Shown in pieces: positions 17,309 to 25,890 of a stretch of 63,367 bases of DNA. The notes under the pieces were generated by a model. It made no database searches, was not told the DNA's origin, and worked only from the letters and a program-made list of their open reading frames with translations. Positions within the stretch are counted from its first letter, which is position 1, and every line of letters starts with the position of its first letter. This DNA comes from Halococcus morrhuae DSM 1307. GTDB taxonomy: Archaea; Halobacteriota; Halobacteria; Halobacteriales; Halococcaceae. Both the position numbers and the translations under genes were made by a program. The stretch covers positions 36,853 through 100,219 of the forward strand of contig NZ_AOMC01000161.1 of NCBI RefSeq assembly GCF_000336695.1. Reading direction: 5' to 3'.

Positions 17309-17398
17309 ATGAGCGAAAAGGAGATCCTGCTGGCGGTCCTCTCGGGCATCGCACTGTTGATGGCGGTCATGGCCGTCGTTCTCGTCGCCACCAGTTGA
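17309..17398 (+). CDS. 29-residue single-helix membrane micro-protein
   Basis: ATG 17309 opens MSEKEILLAVLSGIALLMAV and runs to TGA 17398, giving one hydrophobic helix with a charged SEKE N-terminus and a short polar tail. An alternative in-frame ATG lies at 17300. It sits between the GTG-started membrane protein and coxA, in a spot otherwise empty. Single-helix subunits of about this size are known in terminal oxidases (for example CydX, CcoQ, CbaD), so an oxidase accessory peptide is a reasonable but unproven idea. Confidence 0.5.
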   Translation: MSEKEILLAVLSGIALLMAVMAVVLVATS

Positions 17399-17595
17399 GC
17401 CGCTCCGAACTGTCGTAGACCTCTTTTCCACGCCCCAGTACCATCTCGAAAAACGGTATCTCAGACGTCGTCGGTAGTGCCAGCAGACGGCAGCGGCGAT
17501 AGCGGATCTCTCGATCGACAGTCGAACCCGTCCAACCGTTCTGTGACAGCGAAAATCGCGACAACAGTCGAACGTTCGGTCGGCGTGTCGAACGC

Positions 17596-19410
17596 CTACT
17601 CGGCGTCGGCCGACCCGTCGACGGGGTCGCCGCCGTCGGTCATCGTTGCCTCCTCTTCCTCGCCGCCGTCGGCGATGGCCGTCTCGAGGCGGCGTTCGTT
17701 CCAGCCCCACTCGTTGGTGAACTGGCCGGTCTCCTTGAGGTCCCAGGGGTCGTTGTCCTGGAGCGTCGGCGCTTCGTACCACGACTGGATCATGTTCCAG
17801 ACCCAGATGATCTGGCCGACCAGCAGGATGAACGCCCCGAGCGTCGTCACCTGATGGAGGACCTCGATTATCTGCTGGGGACCGACGCCGAAGGTGTAGG
17901 TCGCGTACCGGCGGGGCATGCCGAGATAGCCGAGCAGGAGCATGGCGAAGAACGTGATGTTCGTCCCGATCATCGTCAGCCAGAAGTGCCACTTCGCGAG
18001 GCGTTTCTGGTACATCTTGCCGGTGATGATGGGGAACCAGTAGTAGATCCCGGCGAACACCGTGAAGGCGAGCAGTCCCATGAGGATGTAGTGGAAGTGG
18101 CCGACGATGTAGTAGGTGTCGTGCAACACGAGGTCGATCGGGATCGCTGCCGTGAACACGCCGGTGACGCCGCCGAAGATGAAGTTCGAGACCGCACCGA
18201 CACAGAACAGCATCGGCGCGGTGAGCCTGAGATTCCCGCCCCAGAGCGTCGTCGTCCAGTTGAACACCTTGACGGCGCTCGGGATGGCGATCGCGAGCGA
18301 GACGGCCTCGAAGCTCGCGCGGATGCGCGGGTCGATGCCGGTCGCGAACATGTGGTGTGCCCAGACGCCAAAGGAGAGCACGCCGATGGCCAGCGTCGAG
18401 TAGACGACGAACTTGAAGCCGAACAGCTTGCGTCCGGAGAACTTCGGGAGGATGAAACTGACCAGCCCCATCGGCGGGAGCGCGAGGATATAGACCTCCG
18501 GATGGCCGAAGAACCAGAACAGATGTTGCCAGAGGATCGGCCCACCACCCTCCGCGAGGAAGAACGTCGTCCCGAAGTTACGGTCGAGCAGCAGCATGAT
18601 GAGCGCGCTGCCCAGCAGCGGGAACGCGAAGAGGATCAGTCCCGACTGGGTGAGCATCGTCCAGCTGAAGATGTCGAGATTCGCCCAGTTGACGTCGCTG
18701 CCGCGGTCGGTGAAGATGGTCGCGATGAAGTTGATCGCGCCCATCGTCGCCGACAGACCGGTGAAATGCAGTCCCAACAGCATGAAGTCGATGCCGAGCC
18801 CGGAGACGCCGGCCTGCGTACCGGTGCCGACACCGGCCGATAGCGGCGTGTACAGCGTCCAGGCGGTCTGTGCGGGCTGAATATCGGTAAACGGAACGAC
18901 GAGGAAGCCGGCCCAGACCAGCAGCGCCCCCGGCGGCAGCATCCAGAACGCGATGGCGTTGATGCGTGGGAACGCCATGTCCTCGGCATTGACGAGCAGC
19001 GGAATGAAGTAGTTCCCGAAGGCCGCGATCATCGGCGTGCCGAACAGGAACAGCATCGTGATGCCGTGGCTGGTCAGCAGTGAGTTGTAGAACTGCGAGC
19101 CGATGATGGCCTCGTCGGGCGTGAGAAGCTCGGTCCGCATCAGAATGACCATGATGCCACCGACGGCGAACGCGATGATGGAGTAGACCCCGTAGAGAAT
19201 CCCGATGTCCTTGTGATCGACGGTCGTCAGCCATCGGATGAGACCACTCGGCTTTTCGTTGTGCGCGTAGCCGCTCTCCTCGCCGACGGCACCACCGCCG
19301 CCGGCAAGCGGCGTGTACGAACGCCAGTCCTCGATGCGGCTGAGCCAGACGGCCACGCCCGCCAGGAACAGCCCCATCAACGCTGTCAACACCAACTGCG
19401 CTTCTACCAT
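17596..19410 (-). CDS. coxA: Cytochrome c oxidase (heme-copper) subunit I
   Basis: Catalytic subunit of a proton-pumping heme-copper oxygen reductase, 604 residues with twelve or more helices. Ligands can be placed: His115 and His440 for low-spin heme; His438 for the active-site heme; Cu-B by His303, His352 and His353, with Tyr307 cross-linked in GHPEVY. Glu305 in the same motif and NAEDMAFPR (D-channel entrance) mark the A1 type. The N-terminus carries an extra helix, and the C-terminus is a long acidic tail ending DGSADAE. Start ATG 19410 (MVEAQLVL). Subunit II (Cu-A) is absent from the window, though subunit III lies 1.1 kb away, divergent. Confidence 0.97.
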   Translation of the reverse strand: MVEAQLVLTALMGLFLAGVAVWLSRIEDWRSYTPLAGGGGAVGEESGYAHNEKPSGLIRWLTTVDHKDIGILYGVYSIIAFAVGGIMVILMRTELLTPDEAIIGSQFYNSLLTSHGITMLFLFGTPMIAAFGNYFIPLLVNAEDMAFPRINAIAFWMLPPGALLVWAGFLVVPFTDIQPAQTAWTLYTPLSAGVGTGTQAGVSGLGIDFMLLGLHFTGLSATMGAINFIATIFTDRGSDVNWANLDIFSWTMLTQSGLILFAFPLLGSALIMLLLDRNFGTTFFLAEGGGPILWQHLFWFFGHPEVYILALPPMGLVSFILPKFSGRKLFGFKFVVYSTLAIGVLSFGVWAHHMFATGIDPRIRASFEAVSLAIAIPSAVKVFNWTTTLWGGNLRLTAPMLFCVGAVSNFIFGGVTGVFTAAIPIDLVLHDTYYIVGHFHYILMGLLAFTVFAGIYYWFPIITGKMYQKRLAKWHFWLTMIGTNITFFAMLLLGYLGMPRRYATYTFGVGPQQIIEVLHQVTTLGAFILLVGQIIWVWNMIQSWYEAPTLQDNDPWDLKETGQFTNEWGWNERRLETAIADGGEEEEATMTDGGDPVDGSADAE

Positions 19411-19507
19411 GTCCGACCCTGTGACCTACGGGGTAAAGAATCCTTAGATTCCGGTTGCCCACACGCCGATCGCAGGACGTAAGCGGCGTCCCTCGCCGAC
19501 GATGGCG

Positions 19508-19894
19508 TCAGTTCTCGTCGTCCTCGTCGCCGCCAGCGTCGTCGCGCTCGGTATCGTTGCTCTCGTCGTTTTCGGCATCGCTTTCGGGATGATCGTCGCT
19601 CACCGGCTCCTCTTCGACGCCGCTATCGAGAGTTGCGTCGCTCGCCGAGAGTTCGCCGGCGGTTGCAGCGCTCTGTTCGTCCTGTGCGACCGCCCGCCCG
19701 GAGACGAACGTGACCAGAACGAGGACGGCGAACGGGACGACCAACAGCCCGATGCTGATGGCGGTCACGAACGGGTCGAGCTCCCATGGGCTGGCGAACA
19801 GGAAGACGAGGATGAAGAACGTGAGGATCCCGAGCGGAACGATGTTGACCGTGAGGTCGAGGAGCGTCTCGCGGTCGAACGTGCGCTCTGACAT
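19508..19894 (-). CDS. Two-helix membrane protein with long acidic tail (cox-associated)
   Basis: A 128-residue protein beginning MSERTFDRETLLDLTVNIVP, followed by two hydrophobic helices (about residues 17-35 and 44-64) and a roughly 60-residue cytoplasmic tail almost entirely Asp, Glu, Ser and Asn. The family is haloarchaeal and commonly sits between coxA and coxC. The start at 19894 is chosen over an in-frame ATG five codons upstream because it gives the conserved-looking MSERTFDRE. Function unknown; an oxidase assembly or stability role is only positional inference. Confidence 0.72.
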   Translation of the reverse strand: MSERTFDRETLLDLTVNIVPLGILTFFILVFLFASPWELDPFVTAISIGLLVVPFAVLVLVTFVSGRAVAQDEQSAATAGELSASDATLDSGVEEEPVSDDHPESDAENDESNDTERDDAGGDEDDEN

Positions 19895-19963
19895 GATTGG
19901 CCCCTTCACCCGGCCGGATAAATAGGTTGTCGGTTCCCCGGTGTCTCGTTCGATTCCGGACCG

Positions 19964-20368
19964 TCAGATGGACTCGCTCTCGGCGACGCGCCCGCCCGCC
20001 CCGATGACGACCGAGACGATACCCGCGATCAGCAGCTCGACGCCACGGCCGACGATCCCGTTGGGTTGGCCGACGACGGTGGTGATCGCATCGAGCGTGA
20101 CGCTGTCGAGTTGGGTCACCGTGACGAGCGCGCCGAGCACACAGAGCGCGACGCCGAGTCCTGCGAGCAGGTTCCACGGCCGGTCGGCGTAGCCCGATTC
20201 GAGCACGATGCCGGCGATGGCTCCGACGAACAGCAAGAGCCCACCGACGGCGACCGGAAACACGTTGAACAACAGACCGAGCTCCGAAAACAGGAGGCCG
20301 AGCACGACGATGAGCGGCCACGGACTCGACATCCGATACTGGTCGCTCAACCCTGGCTGGTCGTCCAT
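19964..20368 (-). CDS. Four-helix haloarchaeal membrane protein (cox-associated)
   Basis: A 134-residue membrane protein beginning MDDQPGLSDQYRMSSPWPL. The text shows about four hydrophobic segments (residues ~17-33, 35-54, 65-83 and 108-127). It forms part of the minus-strand gene group with the acidic-tail protein and coxA (gaps of 69 and 97 bp), and diverges from coxC. I recognise it only as a haloarchaeal conserved family of the cytochrome oxidase neighbourhood. A longer upstream frame exists but would overlap the divergent promoter region, so the ATG at 20368 is preferred. Confidence 0.7.
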   Translation of the reverse strand: MDDQPGLSDQYRMSSPWPLIVVLGLLFSELGLLFNVFPVAVGGLLLFVGAIAGIVLESGYADRPWNLLAGLGVALCVLGALVTVTQLDSVTLDAITTVVGQPNGIVGRGVELLIAGIVSVVIGAGGRVAESESI

Positions 20369-20460
20369 ACCGATCCATGGGCTGCGAGCGTAACAAACCC
20401 ATCGAAACGACCACCATCCGTGGCGAGCAGCCGGCGGCTGGCTGCCGAGCGGTGTAAGAG

Positions 20461-20470
20461 GGTTTTTAAT
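20461..20470 (+). promoter_or_regulatory. TATA box of coxC
   Basis: GGTTTTTAATC lies 23-32 nt upstream of the ATG at 20493, the spacing expected for a leaderless haloarchaeal transcript; it argues against the GTG start 15 nt further upstream. Confidence 0.55.
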
Positions 20471-20492
20471 CATCGGTGTGCAACCGGCGCGT

Positions 20493-21344
20493 ATGGGAAC
20501 CGCCGACGACACGAGTGAGGGGGAGGGACACAACCTTCCGGCGACCGAGGACTGGCCGCGCGGGTTCGGCGAGGCGAGCTGGTGGCCGTTCATCAGCGCT
20601 GCGGGCGCTGCCGGGCTCTATCTCGGCGCGGCGCTGTTCTTCCTGGGACACGGCGATATCGAACTCGTCCCGCCATCGGCCGGCCCGATCGTCTTCATCG
20701 CCAGCGCCGGCCTCTTCCTTCTCGGACTGTTCGGCTGGCTCTATCACGCCTACGTCGCCGACTACTGGTCGCGCGGCTCGGACAGCCGCGATTCGGGATC
20801 GCTTCGGTTCGGCATGCTGCTGTTTCTGGGTACCGAGATCGCCACCTTCGGTGCCGGTTTCATCTACTTCTTCTTCATCCGCGTGGGCACGTGGCCGCCC
20901 GGTGAACTGCCCCATCTCCTCAGCTCGTTGGTACTGATCAACACGGGGCTGCTGGTCGCCAGCAGTTTCACCGTCCACTTCGCCGAGATCTCGCTGCGCA
21001 AGGACAATCGCAAGGGGTTCCTCGGGCTGCTCGGCGTCACCCTTCTCCTTGGGATCGTCTTCATCGGTGGTCAGGTCTTCGAGTACTACACCTTCATCAT
21101 CGAGGAAGGGTTCACCCTCACCGACGGCATCTTCGCCAGCGCCTTCTTCAGCCTCACCGGGCTGCACGGTCTCCACGTCACGCTGGGTGCGATCCTCCTC
21201 GGGATCGTCTTCGTGCGCGGACTCGCTGGCCAGTACACCGCCGAGCGCCACACCTCCGTGAGCACCGTCTCGATGTACTGGCACTTCGTCGACGTCGTGT
21301 GGCTGTTCCTCGTCGTCGTGCTGTACGTCGGCGGCGCGGCCTGA
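20493..21344 (+). CDS. coxC: Cytochrome c oxidase subunit III
   Basis: Seven-helix core subunit III of the heme-copper oxidase, 283 residues. It carries the family's helix-III to helix-VII landmarks: FGMLLFLGTEIATFGAGFIYFFF (the Glu that lines the proton antenna), FSLTGLHGLHVTLGAILL and the C-terminal YWHFVDVVWLFLVVVLYV. The polar N-terminal stretch GTADDTSEGEGHNLPATEDWP precedes the first helix, and WPRGFGEASWWPF is a typical start of the membrane part. It is divergent from the coxA-side genes and has its own TATA box, so expression can be matched rather than strictly co-transcribed. Confidence 0.94.
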   Translation: MGTADDTSEGEGHNLPATEDWPRGFGEASWWPFISAAGAAGLYLGAALFFLGHGDIELVPPSAGPIVFIASAGLFLLGLFGWLYHAYVADYWSRGSDSRDSGSLRFGMLLFLGTEIATFGAGFIYFFFIRVGTWPPGELPHLLSSLVLINTGLLVASSFTVHFAEISLRKDNRKGFLGLLGVTLLLGIVFIGGQVFEYYTFIIEEGFTLTDGIFASAFFSLTGLHGLHVTLGAILLGIVFVRGLAGQYTAERHTSVSTVSMYWHFVDVVWLFLVVVLYVGGAA

Positions 21345-21440
21345 TCCGAGGCGCGTCCACACCGAAACACGACGCGATACGGCCGAACCATTGCTTGCCC
21401 GGTTCGATGGAAAAATGTCGCACCGTCCGCGAGCCCCCGA

Positions 21441-22583
21441 TCAGATCTCGTTGAGCTTTCTGAGGATCTGCCCGCGGCGCTGCTCGTCGGCCCTGATCCC
21501 CTTTCGTTCGAGGACGTTGCGTTCGAGTTTGTCGAGTGCGACCCGGAAGGCGCTCTCGGCTCCGTAGCCCTCGCCGGTGCCGGCGACCTGGCCCTGGTTC
21601 GTGCGCAGGCGGATCTGACACTGGATCAGCGGCGTGCCACGGAGTTTCTCCTTGTGTTTGTGGAATCGCACGTGGGCGTGGTGGACCTGCATTTCTTGGA
21701 ACTTGTCGGCGACCTTCGTCACCGACTCGCGGAGCCCCTCGCGAGTGATCGTATCGAGCAGGTCGATGTTGGTGATCTGGACGTCCATGTGGTCCTCCTC
21801 GGTGAACGTCAGCGCCCGGAGGACGTCGGTTTTGGTGAGCACGCCGTCGATGGTGCGATCGTCCTCGGGCGGTGTGACGACCAGCCCGTTGTAGTCGTTG
21901 TCGAGCATCCGCGACACCGCCTCGCGCACGGATTCGTCGCCCGAGATCGTCTCGACGGGCGCGCTCATCAGGTCGTAGACGGGGATATCGAGCATGCGAT
22001 CGGAGTCGCCCGAGCGCTCGCCCTCGGTCGGCTGATCCATGTTGCGCACGACGAAATCGACGAGATCGTGGGTCGTCGCCACGCCCGTGAGGTAGCCCGC
22101 CTCGTTCTCGACGGGGAGCCGGGAGACGCCGTGTTCGCGCAGGAGGTTGATCGCCTGGCCGACGCTGGCGTCCTCGGCGATGGTGATGACGTCGTCGGTG
22201 TGGATCTGCGAGACGACGAGCGCGTCGAGGTTGTCGAGAACGGCCTCCAGGATGGCGTCGGCGGTGACGATCCCCCAGAGGCCGTCGCCCTCGACGACCG
22301 GTGCGACCTTCGTGTTGCCCTCAACGAGCATCCGGGCGACGTCCCGCACGTCGCTCGTCCGTTTGACCTGTGGGGCCGAGCTCATCAGCGCGTTCGCCTT
22401 CGTCGAGTCCTCGACGTGTGACTGCATCAGCGAGCGCTGGGTGATCACGCCGGCGTACTCGCCATCGTTGGTGACGATGAGCCCACGCGGGTTCTCCTCC
22501 TCGAAGAGCGCTCGAACCTTCCCGAGGCGCTGGTCGGCGCTCACTTCGGCGTGGTCGGTGGTTGCGATGTCGGCGATGTTCAT
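21441..22583 (-). CDS. CBS-domain protein with C-terminal HPF/RaiA-like ribosome-binding domain
   Basis: A 380-residue protein with four CBS repeats (residues ~1-255; for example GLIVTNDGEYAGVITQRSLM, VSRLPVENEAGYLTGVATTHDLV) followed by a sigma-54-modulation/hibernation-factor-like domain (residues ~265-370: VQITNIDLLDTITREGLRESV, VRFHKHKEKLRGTPLIQCQIRL, ESAFRVALDKLERNVL). CBS pairs bind AMP, ATP or related nucleotides, whereas the HPF fold binds the 30S subunit. The combination suggests energy-sensing ribosome hibernation. Related archaeal CBS-HPF proteins exist; direct proof for this one is absent. It is convergent with coxC. Confidence 0.87.
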   Translation of the reverse strand: MNIADIATTDHAEVSADQRLGKVRALFEEENPRGLIVTNDGEYAGVITQRSLMQSHVEDSTKANALMSSAPQVKRTSDVRDVARMLVEGNTKVAPVVEGDGLWGIVTADAILEAVLDNLDALVVSQIHTDDVITIAEDASVGQAINLLREHGVSRLPVENEAGYLTGVATTHDLVDFVVRNMDQPTEGERSGDSDRMLDIPVYDLMSAPVETISGDESVREAVSRMLDNDYNGLVVTPPEDDRTIDGVLTKTDVLRALTFTEEDHMDVQITNIDLLDTITREGLRESVTKVADKFQEMQVHHAHVRFHKHKEKLRGTPLIQCQIRLRTNQGQVAGTGEGYGAESAFRVALDKLERNVLERKGIRADEQRRGQILRKLNEI

Positions 22584-22717
22584 GCTCTCACCCTCACCAG
22601 TTCAACGGCGGGGCTAATCAACACTTTGCTCATTCACACGATTTCGTGTCGTCGCCGACCACGCCACCGACCTCGGCAGCCCGACAGTTCTTGTCCCCCG
22701 CGCACGTAGTGCATGGA

Positions 22718-23074
22718 ATGATGCTCCCGGACATCGGCGTGTTCGGCCCGTACACCTATCTCGTGACCGAGGTGGTCTTCGGATCGGCCGCGCTCGCGCT
22801 GCTGGCCTACACCGGGTCGCTCAAACGGGCCGCACGAACGGTGCTAGCGCTCTACCCGATCGCGTACGTCTGGGACTGGTACACCCTCCGTGTGGGTGTC
22901 TTCGAGATACAACTCCGCACCGGCGTCGATCTGCTGGGCATCCCGATCGAGGAGCACATCTTCATGATCGTCGTGCCGGCGCTCGTCGTCGGCATCCATG
23001 AACTCGTCAACGGGGTAGCGACGACCGAAGAGGCGACGGTGTCGGACGGGCAGCGAACCGATCGGGCCGATTGA
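22718..23074 (+). CDS. Single-domain lycopene cyclase-like membrane protein (CrtYcd-type)
   Basis: A 118-residue membrane protein resembling one half of a carotenoid lycopene cyclase of the CrtYc/CrtYd type. The motif PIEEHIFMIVVP matches the PxEE(x)3F signature of those enzymes. Three hydrophobic helices are visible (about residues 10-26, 38-50 and 81-95). Haloarchaeal CrtY-type cyclases normally contain two such domains in one chain of more than 230 residues, so this stand-alone half must pair with a partner, form a dimer, or have another task. Start ATG 22718; ATG 22721 is equally possible. A decayed copy of its 3' end exists at 30337-30466. Confidence 0.78.
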   Translation: MMLPDIGVFGPYTYLVTEVVFGSAALALLAYTGSLKRAARTVLALYPIAYVWDWYTLRVGVFEIQLRTGVDLLGIPIEEHIFMIVVPALVVGIHELVNGVATTEEATVSDGQRTDRAD

Positions 23075-23114
23075 GAACGAGACCACGGCGGCGGTCACGA
23101 TATACGAACCCTCT

Positions 23115-24362
23115 CTACCACGCCGCCGCCAGCACCGCCTTGATCCCCTCGCTCGTCGGGTTCAGATCGGCGGGCACGTTCGCCATGAAGCCGTCGGCGA
23201 GAACGGCCTCGGCGACCGCCGGGAACTCGTCCGGTTCGGGACCATCGACGTCACGGAGTCGAGTCGGAAGCCCGAGCGCGTCCCGGACGTCCGCGACGGC
23301 AGTCGTGATCGCGTCGGCCGTGTCGTCGGCATCGGCCATGCCGAGCGCATCAGCCAGCAGATCCCGTCGGCCGTCGACGTGCTCGAAGAGATAGTTGAGG
23401 GCGTGGGGCGCGACGATGCCGTGGGCCGTCCCCTGCTGGATGGGTTGGCCTCGTGTCAGGCCGTGGCTGAGCGAATGGATCAGCGAGAGCGTGCCCGCGT
23501 CCGGCCGCGAGATGCCGTACTGGACGAGCAGGCTGCCACGAGCGAGCGCGTCGAAGACCCAGGGCTCGCGTATCCCGTCGCCGAACGCGAGCAGCCCGTC
23601 CTGATAGAGCGAGAGCCCCCGGATGGCGGTGGCATCGGTCACCGGCGTCGCCGTGCTGGCGTACAGCGTCTCGATGCCCTTGTCGAACCCGTTCATCGCC
23701 GAGGCAGCGAGCACGTCGTCGGGCGTCGTGGCGAACAGCGCGCTATCGGCGACGACGGCCGCCGGCAGCAGAGCGGCGTCCGAGAGGCCGCCGGACACCG
23801 ATTCGCCGACGAGTCCACCCTCGGGCGTCGCCGTGACGCCGCCGCCCTGCGAGACGTCCGCGCCCGCGAGCGTCGTCGGCACCGCGACGATCGGAACGAC
23901 CGTTTCGGGCACGGTGAGCGTCCCCGTCTCGGCGAGTTCCGTCCCTGCGGCGTCGTAGGCGGTCGCTGGATCGTCGTCCGCCGCGGCCGCGCGTGCGGCG
24001 AGAACACTCACCTGTTTGGCAGCGTCGAGGCTGCTCCCCCCGCCGAGTGCGACGATACAGTCGGCGTCAAGCTCGCGCACTCGCTCGGCCCCAGCCGCGG
24101 CCGTCGCCAGCCGCTTTTCGGCCGTCGTTTCGGCGAAAACGCCCGCGAGGCGCTCGTCCAGCCCCGATCGAACGGGATCGATGACCGCCGGCGTCGAGCC
24201 GACGGTTTGCCCGCTGACGACGAGCGCGCGTTCGAGACCCCGGGCGGCGAGCTCCTCGCCCAGCTCGCCGGCGCTGTGGCGGCCACACCGGAGCGTCGGT
24301 GCGTCGTACGCGAAGCGAAACGGCTCGGTAACGCGCGATGGAACCGCGTTGTCATCGTCCAT
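23115..24362 (-). CDS. Iron-containing alcohol dehydrogenase family protein (atypical metal site)
   Basis: Group III (iron) alcohol dehydrogenase fold, 415 residues, NAD(P)-linked oxidation of an alcohol. The nucleotide-binding motif is ALGGGSSLDAAKQ. In the metal site the Asp is kept (NGFDKGIETLY), but the His that normally lies four residues later is Glu; the later ligands appear conserved in LSLIHSLSHGLTRGQ and TAHGIVAPHALN. This departs from FucO/AdhB and suggests an altered metal or reaction. The start is MDDDNAVPSRV at 24362. It is convergent with the lycopene-cyclase-like gene, so the two are not an operon. Substrate unknown. Confidence 0.85.
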   Translation of the reverse strand: MDDDNAVPSRVTEPFRFAYDAPTLRCGRHSAGELGEELAARGLERALVVSGQTVGSTPAVIDPVRSGLDERLAGVFAETTAEKRLATAAAGAERVRELDADCIVALGGGSSLDAAKQVSVLAARAAAADDDPATAYDAAGTELAETGTLTVPETVVPIVAVPTTLAGADVSQGGGVTATPEGGLVGESVSGGLSDAALLPAAVVADSALFATTPDDVLAASAMNGFDKGIETLYASTATPVTDATAIRGLSLYQDGLLAFGDGIREPWVFDALARGSLLVQYGISRPDAGTLSLIHSLSHGLTRGQPIQQGTAHGIVAPHALNYLFEHVDGRRDLLADALGMADADDTADAITTAVADVRDALGLPTRLRDVDGPEPDEFPAVAEAVLADGFMANVPADLNPTSEGIKAVLAAAW

Positions 24363-24465
24363 CCCCGACTCCTCGCGAAGCTGGCCAGTTGAAACGTTCG
24401 TTTGTTGGGGATGTGCACCACCCACGGTTCGACAGTATCGTCAACGGTCACGTGCCCCTCGACGA

Positions 24466-25830
24466 TCAGTCGTCGGTCTCCGCGGGATCGGATCGTCCGA
24501 TGTCTCGATCGACGCTGCCGGTGTCGTCTCTCTTGGGGACGAGATTGTCGAGAACGAGCGCCACTACCGCCGTCATCACGACCGCGTTGCCGAGGAACGT
24601 TTGGGCCTGCTGCGGGAGCTGACTCAGTACGTCGGGACGGACGGTGACACCGAGGCCGAGGCTGATCGCGGCCGCGATGATCACCATGTTCCGGCGGTTG
24701 ATCGGCACGTCGTCGTTGAGGATCGAGAACCCGCTCGACAGGATCATCCCGAACATCACGAGCGTCGCACCGCCGAGGACGGGATACGGGATCGTGGAGA
24801 TGAGCGCGCCGACTTTGGGGACCAGTCCGAGCAACACGAGTATCACGCCCGCGATCGTGACGACGAACCGACTCATGACGCCGGTGAACGTGATGACGCC
24901 GATGTTCTGCGCGAACGACGTGTTCGGGAACGCGCCGAAGACGCCGGCGATCGTGCTCATCACGCCGTCGGCGAGCAACCCACCTTTGAGTTCGTCCACG
25001 TTCGGATTCCGGTTCTCGACGGTAGTCAGCGCCGAGATGTGGCCAACGGTTTCCATCGTGGTGGTGATGTAGATCAACCCCATGATGAGGATCGGTACCG
25101 GCTCGAACGCGACGCCGAACCGCAGCGGGACGGGAACCGCGACCCACGCCGCCTCCCCGATCGGCGAGAGATCAACCATACCGACGGCGAGAGCCACGAC
25201 GTAGCCACCCACGATAGCGATCGCGAGGCTCAGGATGCGCAAGACACCGGAGAAGAGCTGGTTCAACAGGATCGCGACGACGAAAACGAGGCTCCCGACG
25301 CCGAGGTTGATCAACGCCCCGTAGTTCGCGGCGTCGGCACCGCCGGCGAGATAGTCCATCCCGGTCGGGATGAGATAGAGCCCGGTGATCACGACGATCA
25401 GTCCGTTGACCAGGGGCGTGAAATACGAGCGGAACCACTCGAACTTCCAGCCGATGGCGATCTCGACGAACGCTCCCACGATCGCCGCACCGAACGCCGT
25501 CGCGAGTCCGTACTGCGTTCCGATGGCGATGAGTCCGCCGACGAACGTGAAGCTGGTCCCCATCACGATCGGGAGCCGTGCCCCGACTGGCCCGATCGGG
25601 GACGTCTGAACGATCGTCGCCAGTCCCGCGAACAGCAGCGCCATCTGGACCAGAAACGTGGTCTGGCCCGTTGCAAGCCCGATACCTCCGGCGATGATCA
25701 GCGGTGGTGCGATGTTCGGCAGCAACATCGCGAGCACGTGCTGGATGCCCAACAGCACGGACTCTCCCATTGGCGGCTTCTCATCGATACCGTAGAGCTC
25801 GCCGAAATCACTTTGTCCATCGCGTGCCAT
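24466..25830 (-). CDS. NCS2 family nucleobase permease (xanthine/uracil permease)
   Basis: Proton- or sodium-coupled nucleobase symporter of the NCS2/UraA family with 13-14 helices, 454 residues. Motifs: GIQHVLAMLLPNIAPPLII near the N-terminus, PIGPVGARLPIVMGTSFTFVG, and the QH-like site and TM8 segment GLIYITTTMETVGHISALTT, ending with GVFGAFPNTSFAQNIGVITFTGV and the GATLVMFGMI helix. The C-terminus is hydrophilic and acidic. The TTMETVGH helix resembles the xanthine/uric acid clade more than uracil permeases, but substrate is not certain. It has a strong AT-rich promoter with a candidate palindromic operator upstream (25862-25890). Confidence 0.92.
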   Translation of the reverse strand: MARDGQSDFGELYGIDEKPPMGESVLLGIQHVLAMLLPNIAPPLIIAGGIGLATGQTTFLVQMALLFAGLATIVQTSPIGPVGARLPIVMGTSFTFVGGLIAIGTQYGLATAFGAAIVGAFVEIAIGWKFEWFRSYFTPLVNGLIVVITGLYLIPTGMDYLAGGADAANYGALINLGVGSLVFVVAILLNQLFSGVLRILSLAIAIVGGYVVALAVGMVDLSPIGEAAWVAVPVPLRFGVAFEPVPILIMGLIYITTTMETVGHISALTTVENRNPNVDELKGGLLADGVMSTIAGVFGAFPNTSFAQNIGVITFTGVMSRFVVTIAGVILVLLGLVPKVGALISTIPYPVLGGATLVMFGMILSSGFSILNDDVPINRRNMVIIAAAISLGLGVTVRPDVLSQLPQQAQTFLGNAVVMTAVVALVLDNLVPKRDDTGSVDRDIGRSDPAETDD

Positions 25831-25861
25831 TATCTATCACTACTGTCAGAACCGAGCGCTT

Positions 25862-25890
25862 CCATATATCATTTTTGTCCATCATATGAT
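25862..25890 (-). promoter_or_regulatory. Promoter and palindromic operator candidate of the NCS2 permease
   Basis: Minus-strand TATA-like ATATATGG lies 33-38 nt upstream of the permease ATG. A perfect 10-bp palindrome ATCATATGAT (25881-25890) lies just upstream of it, and TTGTCC repeats at 25875 and 25895 flank the palindrome. The rest of the 276-bp AT-rich spacer up to lplA holds no gene. Confidence 0.4.
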
